Source: Chaetomium olivaceum (taxonomy: Eukaryota; Ascomycota; Sordariomycetes; Sordariales; Chaetomiaceae). From it: DNA of 64,000 nt. Positions within the stretch are counted from its first letter, which is position 1; the number at the start of each line of letters is the position of its first letter. The notes beneath the pieces are model-generated. The model was not told the DNA's origin. It made no database searches and worked only from the letters and a program-made list of their open reading frames with translations. Of this stretch, positions 41,814 to 53,432 are shown in pieces. The translations under genes were made by a program, and so were the position numbers. The stretch is from assembly GCA_039881045.1 (NCBI GenBank), contig JAYWVB010000040.1:248001-312000 (forward strand), in the 5' to 3' direction.

Positions 41814-44247
41814 TCAGTCCCTCACCCAGGTCATAGTATCGGGGTACTTCCTACCACCAACCCCCGTCACCGACGCCCCGGACATAGCCGGGCTGGGCAA
41901 CCTCTCCCTATCACGGTCCCTTTCCCGCTCCCGCTCCCGCTCCCTATCCCTAGGCACGCGATCATCCGCCCTTCTCCACCGCTCTCACCCCCATCCTCCC
42001 TAAACCTCTCCCGATCCCTCTCCCGATCCCGGTCCCTCTCCCTCTCCCGATCACGCATCCTATGATCGCGCTCCCTCAACTCACGCTCCGTCTCCCGGTG
42101 CGACGGCGGGCCCCGCTCAACCCGTTCCCAGTCCCCGCCCCCGCTGCCGCCCCACCGCCGACCACCGCTACCATCAAGCCGGTCCAGATCCGCGTGGCTG
42201 CTGGTCCGCCGGTGGTGCCCGCCCTCGACGGCGCCCGTGAGGTACGGCCCGCTGCGGCTCCAGCGGCGCCGGGTCGGGGAGAGGTCCTCGTCCGAGACGC
42301 CGCGGCGGCGTTGACGAGGGGTGCTGGAGGAGGAGATGGGGGGGTTGGGGTTGCTGGCGGAGGTGGTTTCGCGGTGCAGGGTAGACGCGGCGGCGGAGGC
42401 GGCGGGGCTAGGGACGACGACCGGGACAAGACGGTCTCTGTTGGTGATGGTGTCTCGGTCTTGGTCTCTTTCGCGCCGCTCGTGGCGGTGACCGTCGCTG
42501 TGGGCCCTGTCGCGCTCTCGGGGGGAGGGGCGCTCTGCGCGGCCTCTGCCGTGGTCCCTGTCTCGCTCGCGCTCGCGTTCCCGGTGCTGGTCGCGCTCAC
42601 GGTCGCGCGCGGCTCGGTCTCGGTCGCGTTCGCGGTCTCTCTCCTTTTCGCGGTGCGGTTCCCGGGTTTCCCGCGACGGTCTTCTGCTACGCCGCCTCCG
42701 CTCTTCCTCCAAGTCCGTGTCGTCGGTGTCGATTTCGGACCATGACCGGCTCAATCTTGAATTGGGGATGATCTCTTCTCGCGAACCCCTCGCGGACCCA
42801 GATGGTCCATCTCGCCTCCCACGCGAGCCACTTACGCTGCGCGCTCTAGCGGGATCCTCGACGGGCGGGCTGATAAAGTTAGATATCTTTTCCTTGATGT
42901 CGTAGAGCGTGCCGCGCCGTTTGCTCTCTTCGTGGCTCGGCGCCCGAGTTGCTGGACGAGGAGAATGCATGTGCGACGGTGGCATTGGGGGCGGAGCCAT
43001 CGTGGTACGGATAACACGTGGCGAATCCTCAGAGCTGCCCGTGTAAACACGGCGAACGGTGATCGGCGGTGGCTCGTTTGACCGCTGGACACGTCGTGGA
43101 GCAGCCCTTGGGCTGACGGGCGCATCATCCGAGTCGGATGAGCTGCTGTAATGTCGGGGATGGCTATGCCGCCGGCGTTGTGCATCGCGCTCGGGAGCGG
43201 GGCGTGGTATCCGCACGGGGCGCGCCTCTTGTGGTGAGTGAGGGTAGTCGGAAAAGCTCCGGCGTCGTTGCGCGGCTTCTTCTGCTGGGGTCGTCTGACG
43301 GCGGACGAAGCGCTCCCCCGGTCCCGAACTCGGTCCCGTTCGGGAGACCGTCCAGTTGGCGTAGCGTGAGGAGACGGAACGTGTACGTAGGTAACGTTGA
43401 CCGGCCGTGAAGCGAAGTAATCACGCGGTGTCGAGGAGTTCATACGAACATGTGTGTAAGGAACCTTGCGGTCGGTGGGCTCGGGCTTGGGTACATCGGG
43501 TTTTGGTGCGTCGGGCTTGGGTGCCTCCTTTGGAGCCTCCTTCGGAACCTCCGTTTGCTCCTCTGCAACCGCCTTGGAGCGCGCTATTTGCGCACATTCC
43601 TGATACCAGCGATCGGTTTCAGCGTCAGTATCGGACGGAAACGCCTCCTTAGGGAGGTCTACGGGCAGCGGCGTTCCCGTGTCGGGATGTTTCAGGGCCC
43701 AGTGTGCTGCGGCATACTGCAACACCGGCACTTGTTCCTGAGGCCCGAGAAGGGTCTGGATCGTCTGCCAGTGCACGAACCCCTTGATGGTCAAGGCCGG
43801 AATTGACGGCGGCGCAAAGTCGTCGACACTCGGCAGAAGGGAGTGTTGGCAGCCAGGCCCTGGTAGACCGTAGAGATGCCCGTATGAGGCATGTCAGTAA
43901 AGAAGGCTATTGGACTTGTGGTTAGCGCCGTCGGTTCAAGCTAAGGAGAAGGAACGACTTACAATCCCAATCATGGCCGGCAGTCTTGTAGAAGGCAGCC
44001 AGCTTCCCAGGGGTCAAGTGAGCGTCACTTTTGTCGCCGAGTTCGGTCGTCTAAGTACCTGGGTTAGCACATGGCCTAATGGGGGAATCTTGCTATTTTC
44101 TGCTGTGCGACAAACAATATGTAGCGCAATAGCTCTCAAGAGCGCATCGAAGACAGGAGTCGGGGCTGGTATCGGCTTCGCTTTGGTAAACAGATAGCCG
44201 TAGAAAGCCTTCCCGTCCTTCTTCGTTTCGCCTGATGTGGTCGCCAT
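41814..44247 (-). CDS. DUF7514-like fungal protein with RD/RE-rich tail, several apparent frameshifts
   Basis: Start chosen at ATG 44247 (MATTSGETKKDGKAFYGYLF); an upstream in-frame ATG at 44283 is possible. Exon 1 contains PTPVFDALLRAIALHI. Introns (about 44063-44120 and 43915-43963) lead to TTELGDKSDAHLTPGKLAAF, then SFFTDMPHTGISTVYQGL and IPALTIKGFVHWQTIQTLLG, HWALKHPDTGTPLPVDLPKE and DRWYQECAQIARSK, the DUF7514-type domain. The rest is Ser/Arg/Glu/Asp-rich, with long RDRER tracts. Three single G losses are inferred: near 43848 (CTGGC for CTGGGC), near 43317 (five G for six) and near 41967 (GCGGAT for GCGGGAT). With them the protein ends RLPSPAMSGASVTGVGGRKY and PDTMTWVRD, stop at 41814. 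Function is unknown; the tail suggests a disordered nuclear protein. Confidence 0.72.
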
Positions 44248-45275
44248 TATTGGGACGAGGGCAACCTCATAGCGGTTGGACATGCGTTTTTGTTGTTGAG
44301 TGACAGTAATGGCCAGCAGCCATGATCCCAGGCTAACAACGGCTAGTTGTTAACGTGGGGTGATACGATGATCGAAGGAGGGGTTCGCGGTTTGTGGGCG
44401 GGCAGTTCATCAGCATTTAAAACCTGGAACCAGCTTCCGATTGCATAGTTAGCCGATCCAAGATCTAGGCTGCCGCGCGGATCTCGATGTCTGGGAGGGG
44501 GAACGTGGGCAGACACGCGCAATCGGGAAAGAGGCTTCGAGAATAAAAATGAGGTTGATTGAATGGTGCATTGGTTGAATGCCAGGCAGATTTGAGTCAC
44601 GCAGCCGCTGATGGTTGGCGTGGTCAACGTGGTTGGGTTGAACATGCAGCAAATAGGCGGGACGTCGTCCCTCCCGGAGGCAGTGGAGGCCCTGCTGCGG
44701 CATCGAGCGGCGCTGCACCAACATGCGAAACCAACCAACATTTTGACGCAACCAAGCAGCCAAGTTTAGTTTTTGGTGTGCATGAAGCCTGCCGAGGGGG
44801 GCTTGGTTGAGTTACTTGTTGCTCGTTGGCGGATAAGCAGTTGACACGTGCAACCTGTGCAGCCTTCTCGCGGGTTCCTGTTGCGCCTAGCAGGTTCATC
44901 CAAAGCAGAGCTGGCAATTTCAATTGTAGCAAGGCTGCTTAGGATTGGAGAGTGGTACTTGCAGATCTTGATATGTAATCTATGAGTTCGCATCTCTTTG
45001 GACGGCCATTCTGCGGAAAACTAAAAATGTCAAATGGAAATGTTCTCTGATGTCATTTGCTTGGCTTCGAAGCAGAGGGAGGCCTGCGGAAAACGAGGGT
45101 TAGGGACGAGTACCTGCACGTTACACAACCCACACATCGTTCATTTCTCAAGACAACTTTGTTACTAATTTGAAATCAAGTTTGAAGTTTATTCGCTTCT
45201 AATAGTGACTAGACGGAAATTTTACAAAATGAAACCTACCACGTCCGGAATCAAGAATGGAGAAAGCCGACGAAC
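44248..45275. other. Promoter region of the DUF7514-like gene
   Basis: About 1 kb. It holds a telomere-repeat-like box (45095-45105). No gene is seen. Confidence 0.45.
45095..45105 (+). promoter_or_regulatory. Telomere-repeat-like box
   Basis: GAGGGTTAGGG, about 850 bp upstream of the DUF7514-like start. Function is unproven. Confidence 0.35.
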
Positions 45276-46035
45276 CTAAGCCGTCACCTCACCCCCTTCT
45301 CCCTCCCCCCCTCCCGGAAAGTACCTAAATGTAGGCAATTCAATCATCATATCCGGCCCCATCCCCTTCCTCGAGTCCTCCGCCAACCAAGTGAGGAACC
45401 ACTCAAACCCAGCCTTCTTCAACACCCCTGACTCCGATCGTTGGTATCCGCCGTGATAGCGAGCAACTGCTCCCTGACCAGCCCCTCCCCCTTCCCATCC
45501 CCCTCACTCAACGTCCGCGCATCAACCTCCACCTCCACCTCCTCTCCAACGCATTCCACACCGGCAAGAACCCCCTCAGAAACTCCGTCCCCAGCCCACG
45601 GCCCCAGTACTCCTTCCGAAACATATACCCCACCTCCGGCCAGCCCAGACTCGACCGAAAATTATGACAACCCCCCATCCCGATCAAATCCCCAGTCGCC
45701 CGATCACAAATCGCAAAATTGAAATTCACCTCCTCCCTCGGCGTCAGAAACGGCGTGATCTTCGCCTTGGACTCCTCCAGGTCCTTATCGGGGAGCCCGA
45801 CCGCAGTCCAGTGCATGACCTCGGGCTGGGTGCGCAGGGCGTGGACGGCGGGCAGGTCGTCGAGGGTGATCACGCGCAGGACGAGGCGGTCCGTGACGAT
45901 GGGCTGGCGGGTGGGGTTGGGCGGGAGGGGCCGGCGCGGGAGGGTGGTGCGCACGCGGATGAAGGAGGCCGGGTCCGGCTCCGGGCCCGGGGGCGGGCGG
46001 GATGGGGCTGATGAGGATTCTACGGTGGTAGACAT
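45276..46035 (-). CDS. GNAT-family N-acetyltransferase, two apparent frameshifts
   Basis: Acetyl-CoA-dependent transferase of the RimJ/RimL-like (Acetyltransf_3) group. Start at ATG 46035 (MSTTVESSSAPSRPPPGPEP). The fold begins at IVTDRLVLRVITLDDLPAVH and continues NFNFAICDRATGDLIGMGGC, SSLGWPEVGYMFRKEYWGRG, where the last residues with LGTEFLRGF form the acetyl-CoA-binding Q/RxxGxG/A-like loop. After WNALER one G is missing (near 45533), and the protein resumes EVEVEVDARTLSEGD and LVREQLLAITADTNDRSQG. A second G is missing from a five-G run near 45430; then VLKKAGFEWFLTWLAEDSRK and MIELPTFRYFPGG follow, stop at 45276. Both corrections give a normal-length enzyme. Substrate is unknown. Confidence 0.8.
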
Positions 46036-46722
46036 GGTGAGGAGGGGTGATGGTTGTTGTGTGAAGATGTTGGGCAAGGCTGGCTACGGATGAGATGGTA
46101 TGGCGGTGTTTATGAAGAGGAGAGAAAGGAGAGGTAGGCTGGTAAGTCTGGACTGTGAAAGAGAGGATAAAGTAAAGTAATAGGAGACAACGGTCAGTCT
46201 CGTCCCTCGTATCACTCGTGTTAGTGGAGAGCCTCAATGACTCACGCTTCCCCTCGCTGCGACAAGAAACCTATACTGCTACCATCCAGCTTCCTTATTT
46301 GGAGTAGGGGATGCAGGGTCCTGCCTTCGTGACTTGATGGCTGACTGACTACCAAGTAAACTCGGGGGCAATTTTGACCGCGGATTTAGTGACCAGTTCG
46401 AACCGGATCAAATTCAAACCTCACCGCTTGCAACGCGGCCCGGGGCAGAGCCTCGACACCTTCTTTGCTCTCATCGTCCCCAGCGAGCTGAGGTGTGCCG
46501 TCGGATTGGAACGGCAATTGGAGATACGCCAACAATGCCAATTCCCGGCAAAACACAGTTGCCAAAAATGGACCGATCGGCTTGCTCACAAAACAAACGC
46601 GAAACCCGTGCTTGACCATTTATTCATTTCATGCTCGTCCTAGGGAGCAAATGCAGGATATCCCATTTTCCTTGATGAACACCTGAAGAACCTGCCCACC
46701 CCAACCACAACCATGAAACCCC
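46036..46722. other. GNAT promoter region and eL20 3' flank
   Basis: About 690 bp without a recognisable gene. Confidence 0.45.
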
Positions 46723-47709
46723 TCAAGCAAAAGTAGACGGGCGCTTCGCGCTGAAGATCTTGCTGTTGCTGATCCTGGGAACGCGGTGGGGCAGAGGGAA
46801 AGAGAGGTCCTTGGTGAGGAGTTGCTTGAGGTAGGGACGCTTGACATCCTCGGTCTTCTCGATCTCGACAACGCGGAGAATCTAATGGCATGTTAGTAAA
46901 TTGCGGGCTAGCCATCGTAGGTGTGCGGTGTGTTCATACGTGGATCGACCTGAAGCGGGCACGGTGGCGGGCGGCCATGTCGGAGTAGAGGGCCTCGACG
47001 GCAGCGGTCCTCGAGGTCTCACGGTACTCCTTGTACATGTTGTGGGTACCTGACCGCGAGTCGTAGCGGATCCAGATGCCAAAGTTCTTGACCTTCAGGG
47101 GGTGCTTCTCGGAGATCTAACGGCCTGTCAGCGCTCCATTCCATGTCCTCCCTCGATACAGCTGCACATACCACATTGACGCTGACGATCTCACCGGTGG
47201 CCTTCTTGACCTTGCGGAGACCGCGAAGGAAGTACCAGAAACGGGACTTGGCAATGACCTGGTTCGGCGCAAAGATGCGCATGCGGTAGATGCTGGGGGT
47301 CGGGTTGGCCTCCGTGGGCAAATGGCGCCCAATCACCTGGTATTCCTGAAGACGACCTGGAACATGCTGTCAGTATGTCTGGACTTCCATCGAGATTGAC
47401 CGCAGCGCCAAAGAGGAAGGCTGTCGTGAGAGCCGCATTGCCGGTCGACGGTGACGGAGAACTGGCAAGTCAATGTTGGTGGTCGGCCACGGGACATGTT
47501 CCATCCAAGCCAATCCATGCCATCTATTACATCCTCTCGGGCCCAATAATCCACCATATCCAGTCGTTGCATCTCCTTGTTTGAATAATTGTTGGTTGAG
47601 TTACGGCATCGGTTCCGGTCTAATATCGATCGTGGGGTCGTTTATGTTCGAATGGTCGCCGGCAATGCAATGACACCACGAAAAGCAAAGAGGAAAGTTG
47701 CTTACCCAT
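46723..47709 (-). CDS. 60S ribosomal protein L20 (eL20, formerly L18a)
   Basis: Component of the large ribosomal subunit. The model has a 4-nt first exon (47706-47709, ATG G), a 349-nt intron (donor GTAAGC, branch ACTGAC, acceptor TTCCAG), then exons 47172-47356, 46940-47116 and 46723-46881, all frames matching exactly. The protein reads MGRLQEYQVIGRHLPTEANP, YRMRIFAPNQVIAKSRFWYF, LRGLRKVKKATGEIVSVNVI, then NFGIWIRYDSRSGTHNMYKE and HRARFRSIHILRVVEIEKTE, ending PRISNSKIFSAKRPSTFA. This is full length for the family with no frameshift. It is divergent from CSN12 with a shared 590-bp promoter. Confidence 0.96.
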
Positions 47710-48296
47710 CTAGTTCAACGTTAGGGATTTCTCCAGTAATAAGTTTCTGCAGGTACTTGGAACTTACTGTGATTGTTTCCCGCTGCAAATCACGAAGTCG
47801 TTGGGTGTGCTGTCCGAGTCCTGAATTAGCGATCGCGAAAGCAGGAAAAATTTGGGTGCGCCTGGTTTAGGGCTCAAGGCGCTTGGGCCAACCAACACTG
47901 CCAAGCCTACCTGAATGTGGCGTTACTTTTCATCCGCACCGCCACACTATGTGGGTACATCTCTGAACGGAAGCATGCGAAGACCCCAATGCCAATCAGA
48001 TGAAACCTGCTGCCCAAAGCTTCACCTCGTGGGAGCTCTCATTGGCATCCCTGCAATAACAACGAACTGATTTGGTGCAGCGTTCTAAACAATACCCAGA
48101 AGTGCCTTCGATCTAGCCAACTCATCCTAGGTGTACTCGTAGCAGTAAATGAATCACTTCTCAGCACACGCAGCAACAACAACGACACACGCCTAGGTCC
48201 AAAAACCTCGATTCCGATTTCCAACTCAAGAACCTTGGCGGGGCAACTCCATCAACAACCAGTTTTGCCATCGTTCTGAGACCCATCTTCTCCAAG
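47710..48296. promoter_or_regulatory. Divergent promoter, eL20 / CSN12
   Basis: A 587-bp region between the two starts. A 5'-leader exon or intron of the ribosomal gene may lie at 47710-47800 (acceptor- and donor-like motifs), not resolved. Confidence 0.45.
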
Positions 48297-50186
48297 ATGG
48301 CGTTCAATGCTTCCTTCTTCAACGAGCTTGCCGATATCTTCTCTAAGCAAGATGGCTATCAACTCGCTCAAACATTATCACCAGATATTCCGACGGAAGA
48401 GCTCAGGAAGATCTGCAGGAGTCACAATGCCCACAGTATCAAGGGAGCACTGAAGCGCGGACTGCATGCACTAACGGTCGGCCTCGATACACAAGAGGTA
48501 CAGGGCTGGACCGAGGTGTATGCAGCATACTGGAACGCCACAGGAGTAATACTGGCAGCGCGAGACTCGAGCAGTGACGGCAGTAGGGTGAGCGCCTTCT
48601 CATACTCCTACACTCTCCTACCAGGCTTGCCAGACTCGTCATTGTTGGATCGACACTAATAGAGATACAGTCATCAGGGTTACTCTGGACCAAGGTTTAT
48701 GAGGCCTGGACAGAGCTATTGAATGTCGTACTCCGGGGGTACCAGAACTTGAGCTTCGAGGCATGGACTATCCCTTGCCTGTACGTGGTATGCAAGCACC
48801 TGCGTATTTTTGCGATGCAGGCAGACGAAGAGCGTAACAACAACAGTTCTTTCGACGATGCGGCAGCAATTCTCCAAGACGACTTCGACCCGGAAACCAA
48901 CAAGCGCCAGAAGTTGGAAGACTGTGCGAGAGTCTTGTCCAGAGTCTTCATGGTTTGCCAGACGGATCGGTAGGCACATCATCGTCTTTCAAATCGTCCC
49001 AATCTAACAATATCCCAGGGCGGCACTCGAGGAATCGCGCAAGTGGGGAAGCTACTACATCGCCAACCTACTTCTAAAGACATACTTCAAGCTGAACTCA
49101 GCGTCCCTATCCAAGAATATACTCAATAGTCTTCGCGCAGGGGGGCGGGATATGCCCGACTTTTCAGCGTTCCCAAAATCTCAACAAGTGACCTTCAAGT
49201 ACCATGAGGGCGTCCTTGCCTTCTTGGAGGAGAACTATGTCTTGGTATGTCAAAACAGCTGAATAGCAAAGGGCAAAGCTGATTCCTTCTAGGCTGAGCA
49301 GTGTCTGACAGAGGCATGGAATCTTTGCCACAAGGACGCCATGAGGAATAAAGAGTAGGTACACCCATCACTAGGTGGGCGATACCACCAGCCTGCTAAC
49401 GTGGGAACAAGGCTGATATTGGTGTATCTCATCCCATGCCATCTCATCAAGAGCCACACCCTTCCAACAGAAAAGCTGCTGGAGCCGTTCCCGAGACTTC
49501 AGAAGCTCTTTTTGCCGCTCTGCCGGTGCATCAAGAGGGGAGAGTTGCACAAGTTCGATCTAGCGCTGCAGGAAGGCGAAGACGAATTTGTCAAACGCCG
49601 CATCTACCTCACCCTGGAGCGTGGCCGCGACATTGCGCTGCGAAACCTCCTGCGAAAAGTCTTCCTCGCCCGTGGGTTTGAGGAGGCCAAGGAAGGAGAG
49701 AAGCCGGCTCGCCGCACTCGCGTGCCAGTGTCCGAGTTTGCGGCTGCGATTAGTCTCGGCAGCCAGGAAAAGATCGACAATGATGAGGTCGAGTGTTTGT
49801 TGGCCAACATGATCTACAAGGTGAGTCAAGTCCATCATCATGTCCCTATCATCGGGAGAGCTTCCCCTCTTTCCATCACCGATTGAGAGTCTGGGCCCCC
49901 TTTCGGCTGCAACCGTTCGGAGCCAGAAGGTCATTGCATCATCACCACATTGATGCCTGATGCCTGACGCCGGTTGATGCCTTGCCAGGCATATCTTTGC
50001 CTGGGGGTTCGAGGCAGCGTCTCAGCGTCACTCGCGATGCAAACAGCCCGATTGGTGCAACCTGTTGCCCCAGCAATGAGTCATTTGCTGATTGCCGTCC
50101 AGGGCCATATGAAGGGATACATCTCCCGACAACACGGCATTGTCGTGCTCAGCAAGTCAGGGGCTTTCCCTGGTACCAACGTGTGA
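48297..50186 (+). CDS. csn12: CSN12 homologue (PCI-domain, COP9 signalosome-associated / Thp3-Csn12 type)
   Basis: PCI-domain protein of about 456 aa, related to yeast Csn12, which acts with Thp3 and Sem1 in mRNA processing, and to TREX-2 PCID2. Exons: 48297-48587, 48671-48969, 49019-49244, 49293-49354, 49412-49820 and 50103-50186, all in phase. It starts MAFNASFFNELADIFSKQDG. Conserved parts are LLWTKVYEAWTELLNVVLRG, DDFDPETNKRQKLEDCARVL, KWGSYYIANLLLKTYFKLNS, TFKYHEGVLAFLEENYVL, and the PCI region LVYLIPCHLIKSHTLPTEKL to EFAAAISLGSQEKIDNDEVE and CLLANMIYK. The last exon, GHMKGYISRQHGIVVLSKSG with AFPGTNV, is the diagnostic winged-helix end. The last intron is longer (282 nt) than the others. 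No frameshift. Confidence 0.93.
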
Positions 50187-52397
50187 GGGGGTCGGGTTGC
50201 GTTGGCGGAAGCCGACAGCAGGCTTTTTATCCCTTGCAGATTGGTCAATTCGCGGATCTTCAAAAGCGGTAGCGCCGGAGACCAGAGGATTTGGTCCCGT
50301 GAATTTATTTGTTTGATGTCGGAACTCGGGATCCGACTGGACAATGGGAGGGTTGTACCATTGAAACGGTCGGTCAGCATGTGTCGAGATAGCCAAAGTT
50401 TGCTCGCAGATCGCGTCATATTGATGATACCCCCTTTGAGAACTCGAGCTTGACTCGACCGCTGCTACCACACGAAGCCCGTTGTTTGTCCGTCTTCTCG
50501 CATTGACCCAGTCATCTCATGATTCACCACAGCACAGCTGACTGCAGGCGGGCTGCATGCACGGCAGGAGATGGCACCTCTGGAAGGGGTTACCCTAGAA
50601 ACGCCCAATCAAGCAACAGCACGCAAACAACGCCCCCTTTTCCTCGCCTCACATTTGCCCATCCCGCCCTGCCCATGCCCTGGCTCGCCAGGCTTTTTTC
50701 CCACCAAACGAACTCAAAAAGGAACACTGCACCGACCACAACCAAGAAACCCATCAAACCATCCCTTCGCCTTCCCCGCACTTTTTCCCGTTTCCGGCCT
50801 ACGTGGCCCCGCCGCGGCTGATGAAGCGCAAGCAGGCACACACACACAAAGCGGCCAGGCACACCCGCACCTCGCAGCAGGAGGCACCACAGCAGGATTC
50901 ACACCCTCAATCTCACACGTGCACACGGGCGCAGTTCGCGCACCCACCCCACTCAACGTAATCTACCGAAGACGCGCTCCGGGCGCGTGAAAAAGTGACT
51001 CACGCGGGTGCTTTTGCGTGCTCGGTTCGGTCAGTCGGCCGGTTGCACTGGAAGTGGTTCCCCGATGGCAGCACAGACAGCAGCACAGACGGGATTGGGC
51101 CTTGGATTGGGGATGGGATTGGACAATCTGTTCGGGATCTTGTCCTGTTCTGTTCTTGTTCGAATCACCGAGCCATTTCGCTTCGTCTTTTTCTTTGCGA
51201 GGCACCGTTTCAGGCCGGGCCGTCCATCTCCTCCTTTCTTGGTTGACTGAGTTTTTGCAGTTTCCGTTTCTGACATGGGACCGAAGATCGGTCTTTTTTT
51301 TTTTGTGCGACGGAAATGACTTGAAAAAATCGAGAAAAAAGCCAAGACGGCAACCCCTGAAGATATTCCAACTCGGACAAGGGTGTCACGGATTCTGAAG
51401 CCGGGGACTGATCCGGTCCGGCGGTTTTCACATTTGACGCTAGCGTTTTGTGATCCACCCGATCCGTCAGGATGGGTCGGTGGGCCTGTGATTTCGTTTC
51501 TACGGCCTCGCCGGGCGGAGGGTCTCTTTCGAGATAGAGGGTGGCAAGTTTGTACTTCGTACAACGCTCTCGGCACGGCAGGACACATTCAAGATTGAGA
51601 CAGGGGGTTGCTGGTTGCTTGGTAGTATTGCAGCGAGAGAATGAGCACCAGAGTTTGGTTTTGGAATCTTCCTCCTTGGGCGATGCCTCTTCCGAGACAT
51701 GCCTCAAAAACACCCTAGCTCGAAACGCGTGATGAACGAGAGCGAGAAGCAAAGATTGTCTCAGATCTCCTTTTCCCCATGTTCAAGTATCCACTGGCAG
51801 GCAAAGTCTCAGAGAATTACCGCCGGGAAAGAAAGATTGTAAAATGAGATCTCCACCCAGAAAAGAAAACCCATGCCCGTGAAAGCAACCGTCTGGAAGA
51901 AACGGCATCTCTCAATCAGGGGTTCCAGTCATCATCCTTCCCAACGTGAAATTCAATGAAAAACAGAAACTGCCAAAACCAGAAATCCTCCGCCACCAAA
52001 AGGTCGTGTCATCAGGGTATGGGTATGCTGTTGGTACAAGTTTGAGGTTTGCAAGACAATAAGAGAGAGCAAACGAGACAAAACTCCAATGCAAAACAAG
52101 ACTAGGAAAGAAAGGAAACAGACCCAACCAAAACCCGTCCCAATGCGCCAAAATCATGAAACGATGATGGAAAATGTCTATGCCCAAGCCGAAAACCAGA
52201 AAAATTAGACCGTATTAGTACTGAAAAGTCGTATGCATGAGTTGTAGAATCGAAGAGGCCGGGGTATGAAGCATCATCCATCGCAGAGTCGAGAACGCCG
52301 TTACGGGGCAGGTATCATATGGTGTTGGTGAGGGGTGTCGGGGGTTGGGTATCAATCGTCTTGTGCAAAAAGGGGTGTAGCGAAAGAAAGATCGAGC
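50187..52397. other. Convergent intergenic region, 2.2 kb, no gene seen
   Basis: Between the stops of CSN12 and the BTB gene. It contains a T10 run (about 51295) and A-rich stretches. All frames are short or overlap one another without support. Confidence 0.45.
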
Positions 52398-53432
52398 CTA
52401 AAAGGGGCGGCCGCTGCGAGGAGTCCGAGGAGTGCTTCTGTACAATAGCTTGTTAGCGTCAAGGTAGCTTTGGGAGGGAACCGCTAGCAACTTACGCAGC
52501 GCTCGAGATGTCATCGACATGATTACACAATGCAACAAACAGGTCGAAGAAGAGCTGAGTGTTGCCGTTGAACATCTCGAGTTGCATCGTGCCACTGCGC
52601 TTGAAGGTGCTGCGGCTACGGATGATGAGGGCGAGGTAGTGGGCCCGGAGCTTGGAGTCGGTGTCGGGAGTGTTGGCGTAGGCGTAGCGAGCCGAGGCCA
52701 AGATGGTGCTGGCTTGGATGCCCGACTCTGTTTTCGTTGGTTAGCAAAGCTGGGCGTAGAGAACTTGAAGGTGTCGACTTACGAAGACCCTGCTTGCGCA
52801 GAGAGATGCGCTTCAGTTCCTCCAGTCCGTACTTGTCGGCGGCGCAGTAGATGGCCGTGTCCTTCAGCAGCTCCCCCTCAACGGTGTGGTGATAGACAGT
52901 CGCCTCGGACCGGCCATCCTCGCCAGCCTGCTCCAGTTCCCACGAGTTCCTCTTCTTGTTGTGCACCAGCCGCGGGTAGTAGTCGCCCTTGTACAGAAAC
53001 TCGAGAATCGATGAGAAGACTTCCGGCTCTTCGTCGGGAAGCGAGATCTTCTTGGTTTGCGAGTCCATCAACTGGTTCTTGAGGACGCTCTGAAAGAAAG
53101 GCGAAGCGCCAAGGATGTTCTCATGGGCAGCGAAGATCCTCTGCTCCTGACCGACGACGAGGGTAACAATGGCCGAGATGGAACCACTGCGGCAGGGACA
53201 TGTTAGCACCTTGAACTACTCTCAAGGATGTGTCCCGGTGGGCGGTGGCTTACCCTGGGGTAGACTCGGATGCACCCCCGTTTGAAACGGTACCGGCACG
53301 GCGGCGGCCAGATTCAACGGGCCTCTTGGAGATGCCGGCCTCCTTGTTGAAGGACGAGCTAGCCCTCCTGGACCTCCCAGACTTGGAAGAGACACTCTTG
53401 GTCTGAGACGGCTCGAAGCGACGAGAAAACAT
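52398..53432 (-). CDS. BTB/POZ domain protein
   Basis: A 284-aa protein from four exons: 53254-53432, 52783-53186, 52496-52727 and 52398-52437, each with consensus borders. The basic, Ser/Arg-rich N-terminus (MFSRRFEPSQTKSVSSKSGR) is probably disordered. The BTB fold covers AIVTLVVGQEQRIFAAHENI, LGASPFFQSVLKNQLMDSQT, KKISLPDEEPEVFSSILEFL with YKGDYYP, and continues DTAIYCAADKYGLEELKRIS. The C-terminal helical part is QASTILASARYAYANTPDTD and YLALIIRSRSTFKRS. Such fungal BTB proteins are often adaptors for Cullin-3 ubiquitin ligases or oligomerisation modules. No Kelch or BACK domain is visible. The partner is unknown. The frame is intact throughout. Confidence 0.88.

Noticed and set aside
47357..47705. 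C/D-box snoRNA in the eL20 intron
   Set aside because: No TGATGA box C on the coding strand; an H/ACA RNA cannot be judged by eye.
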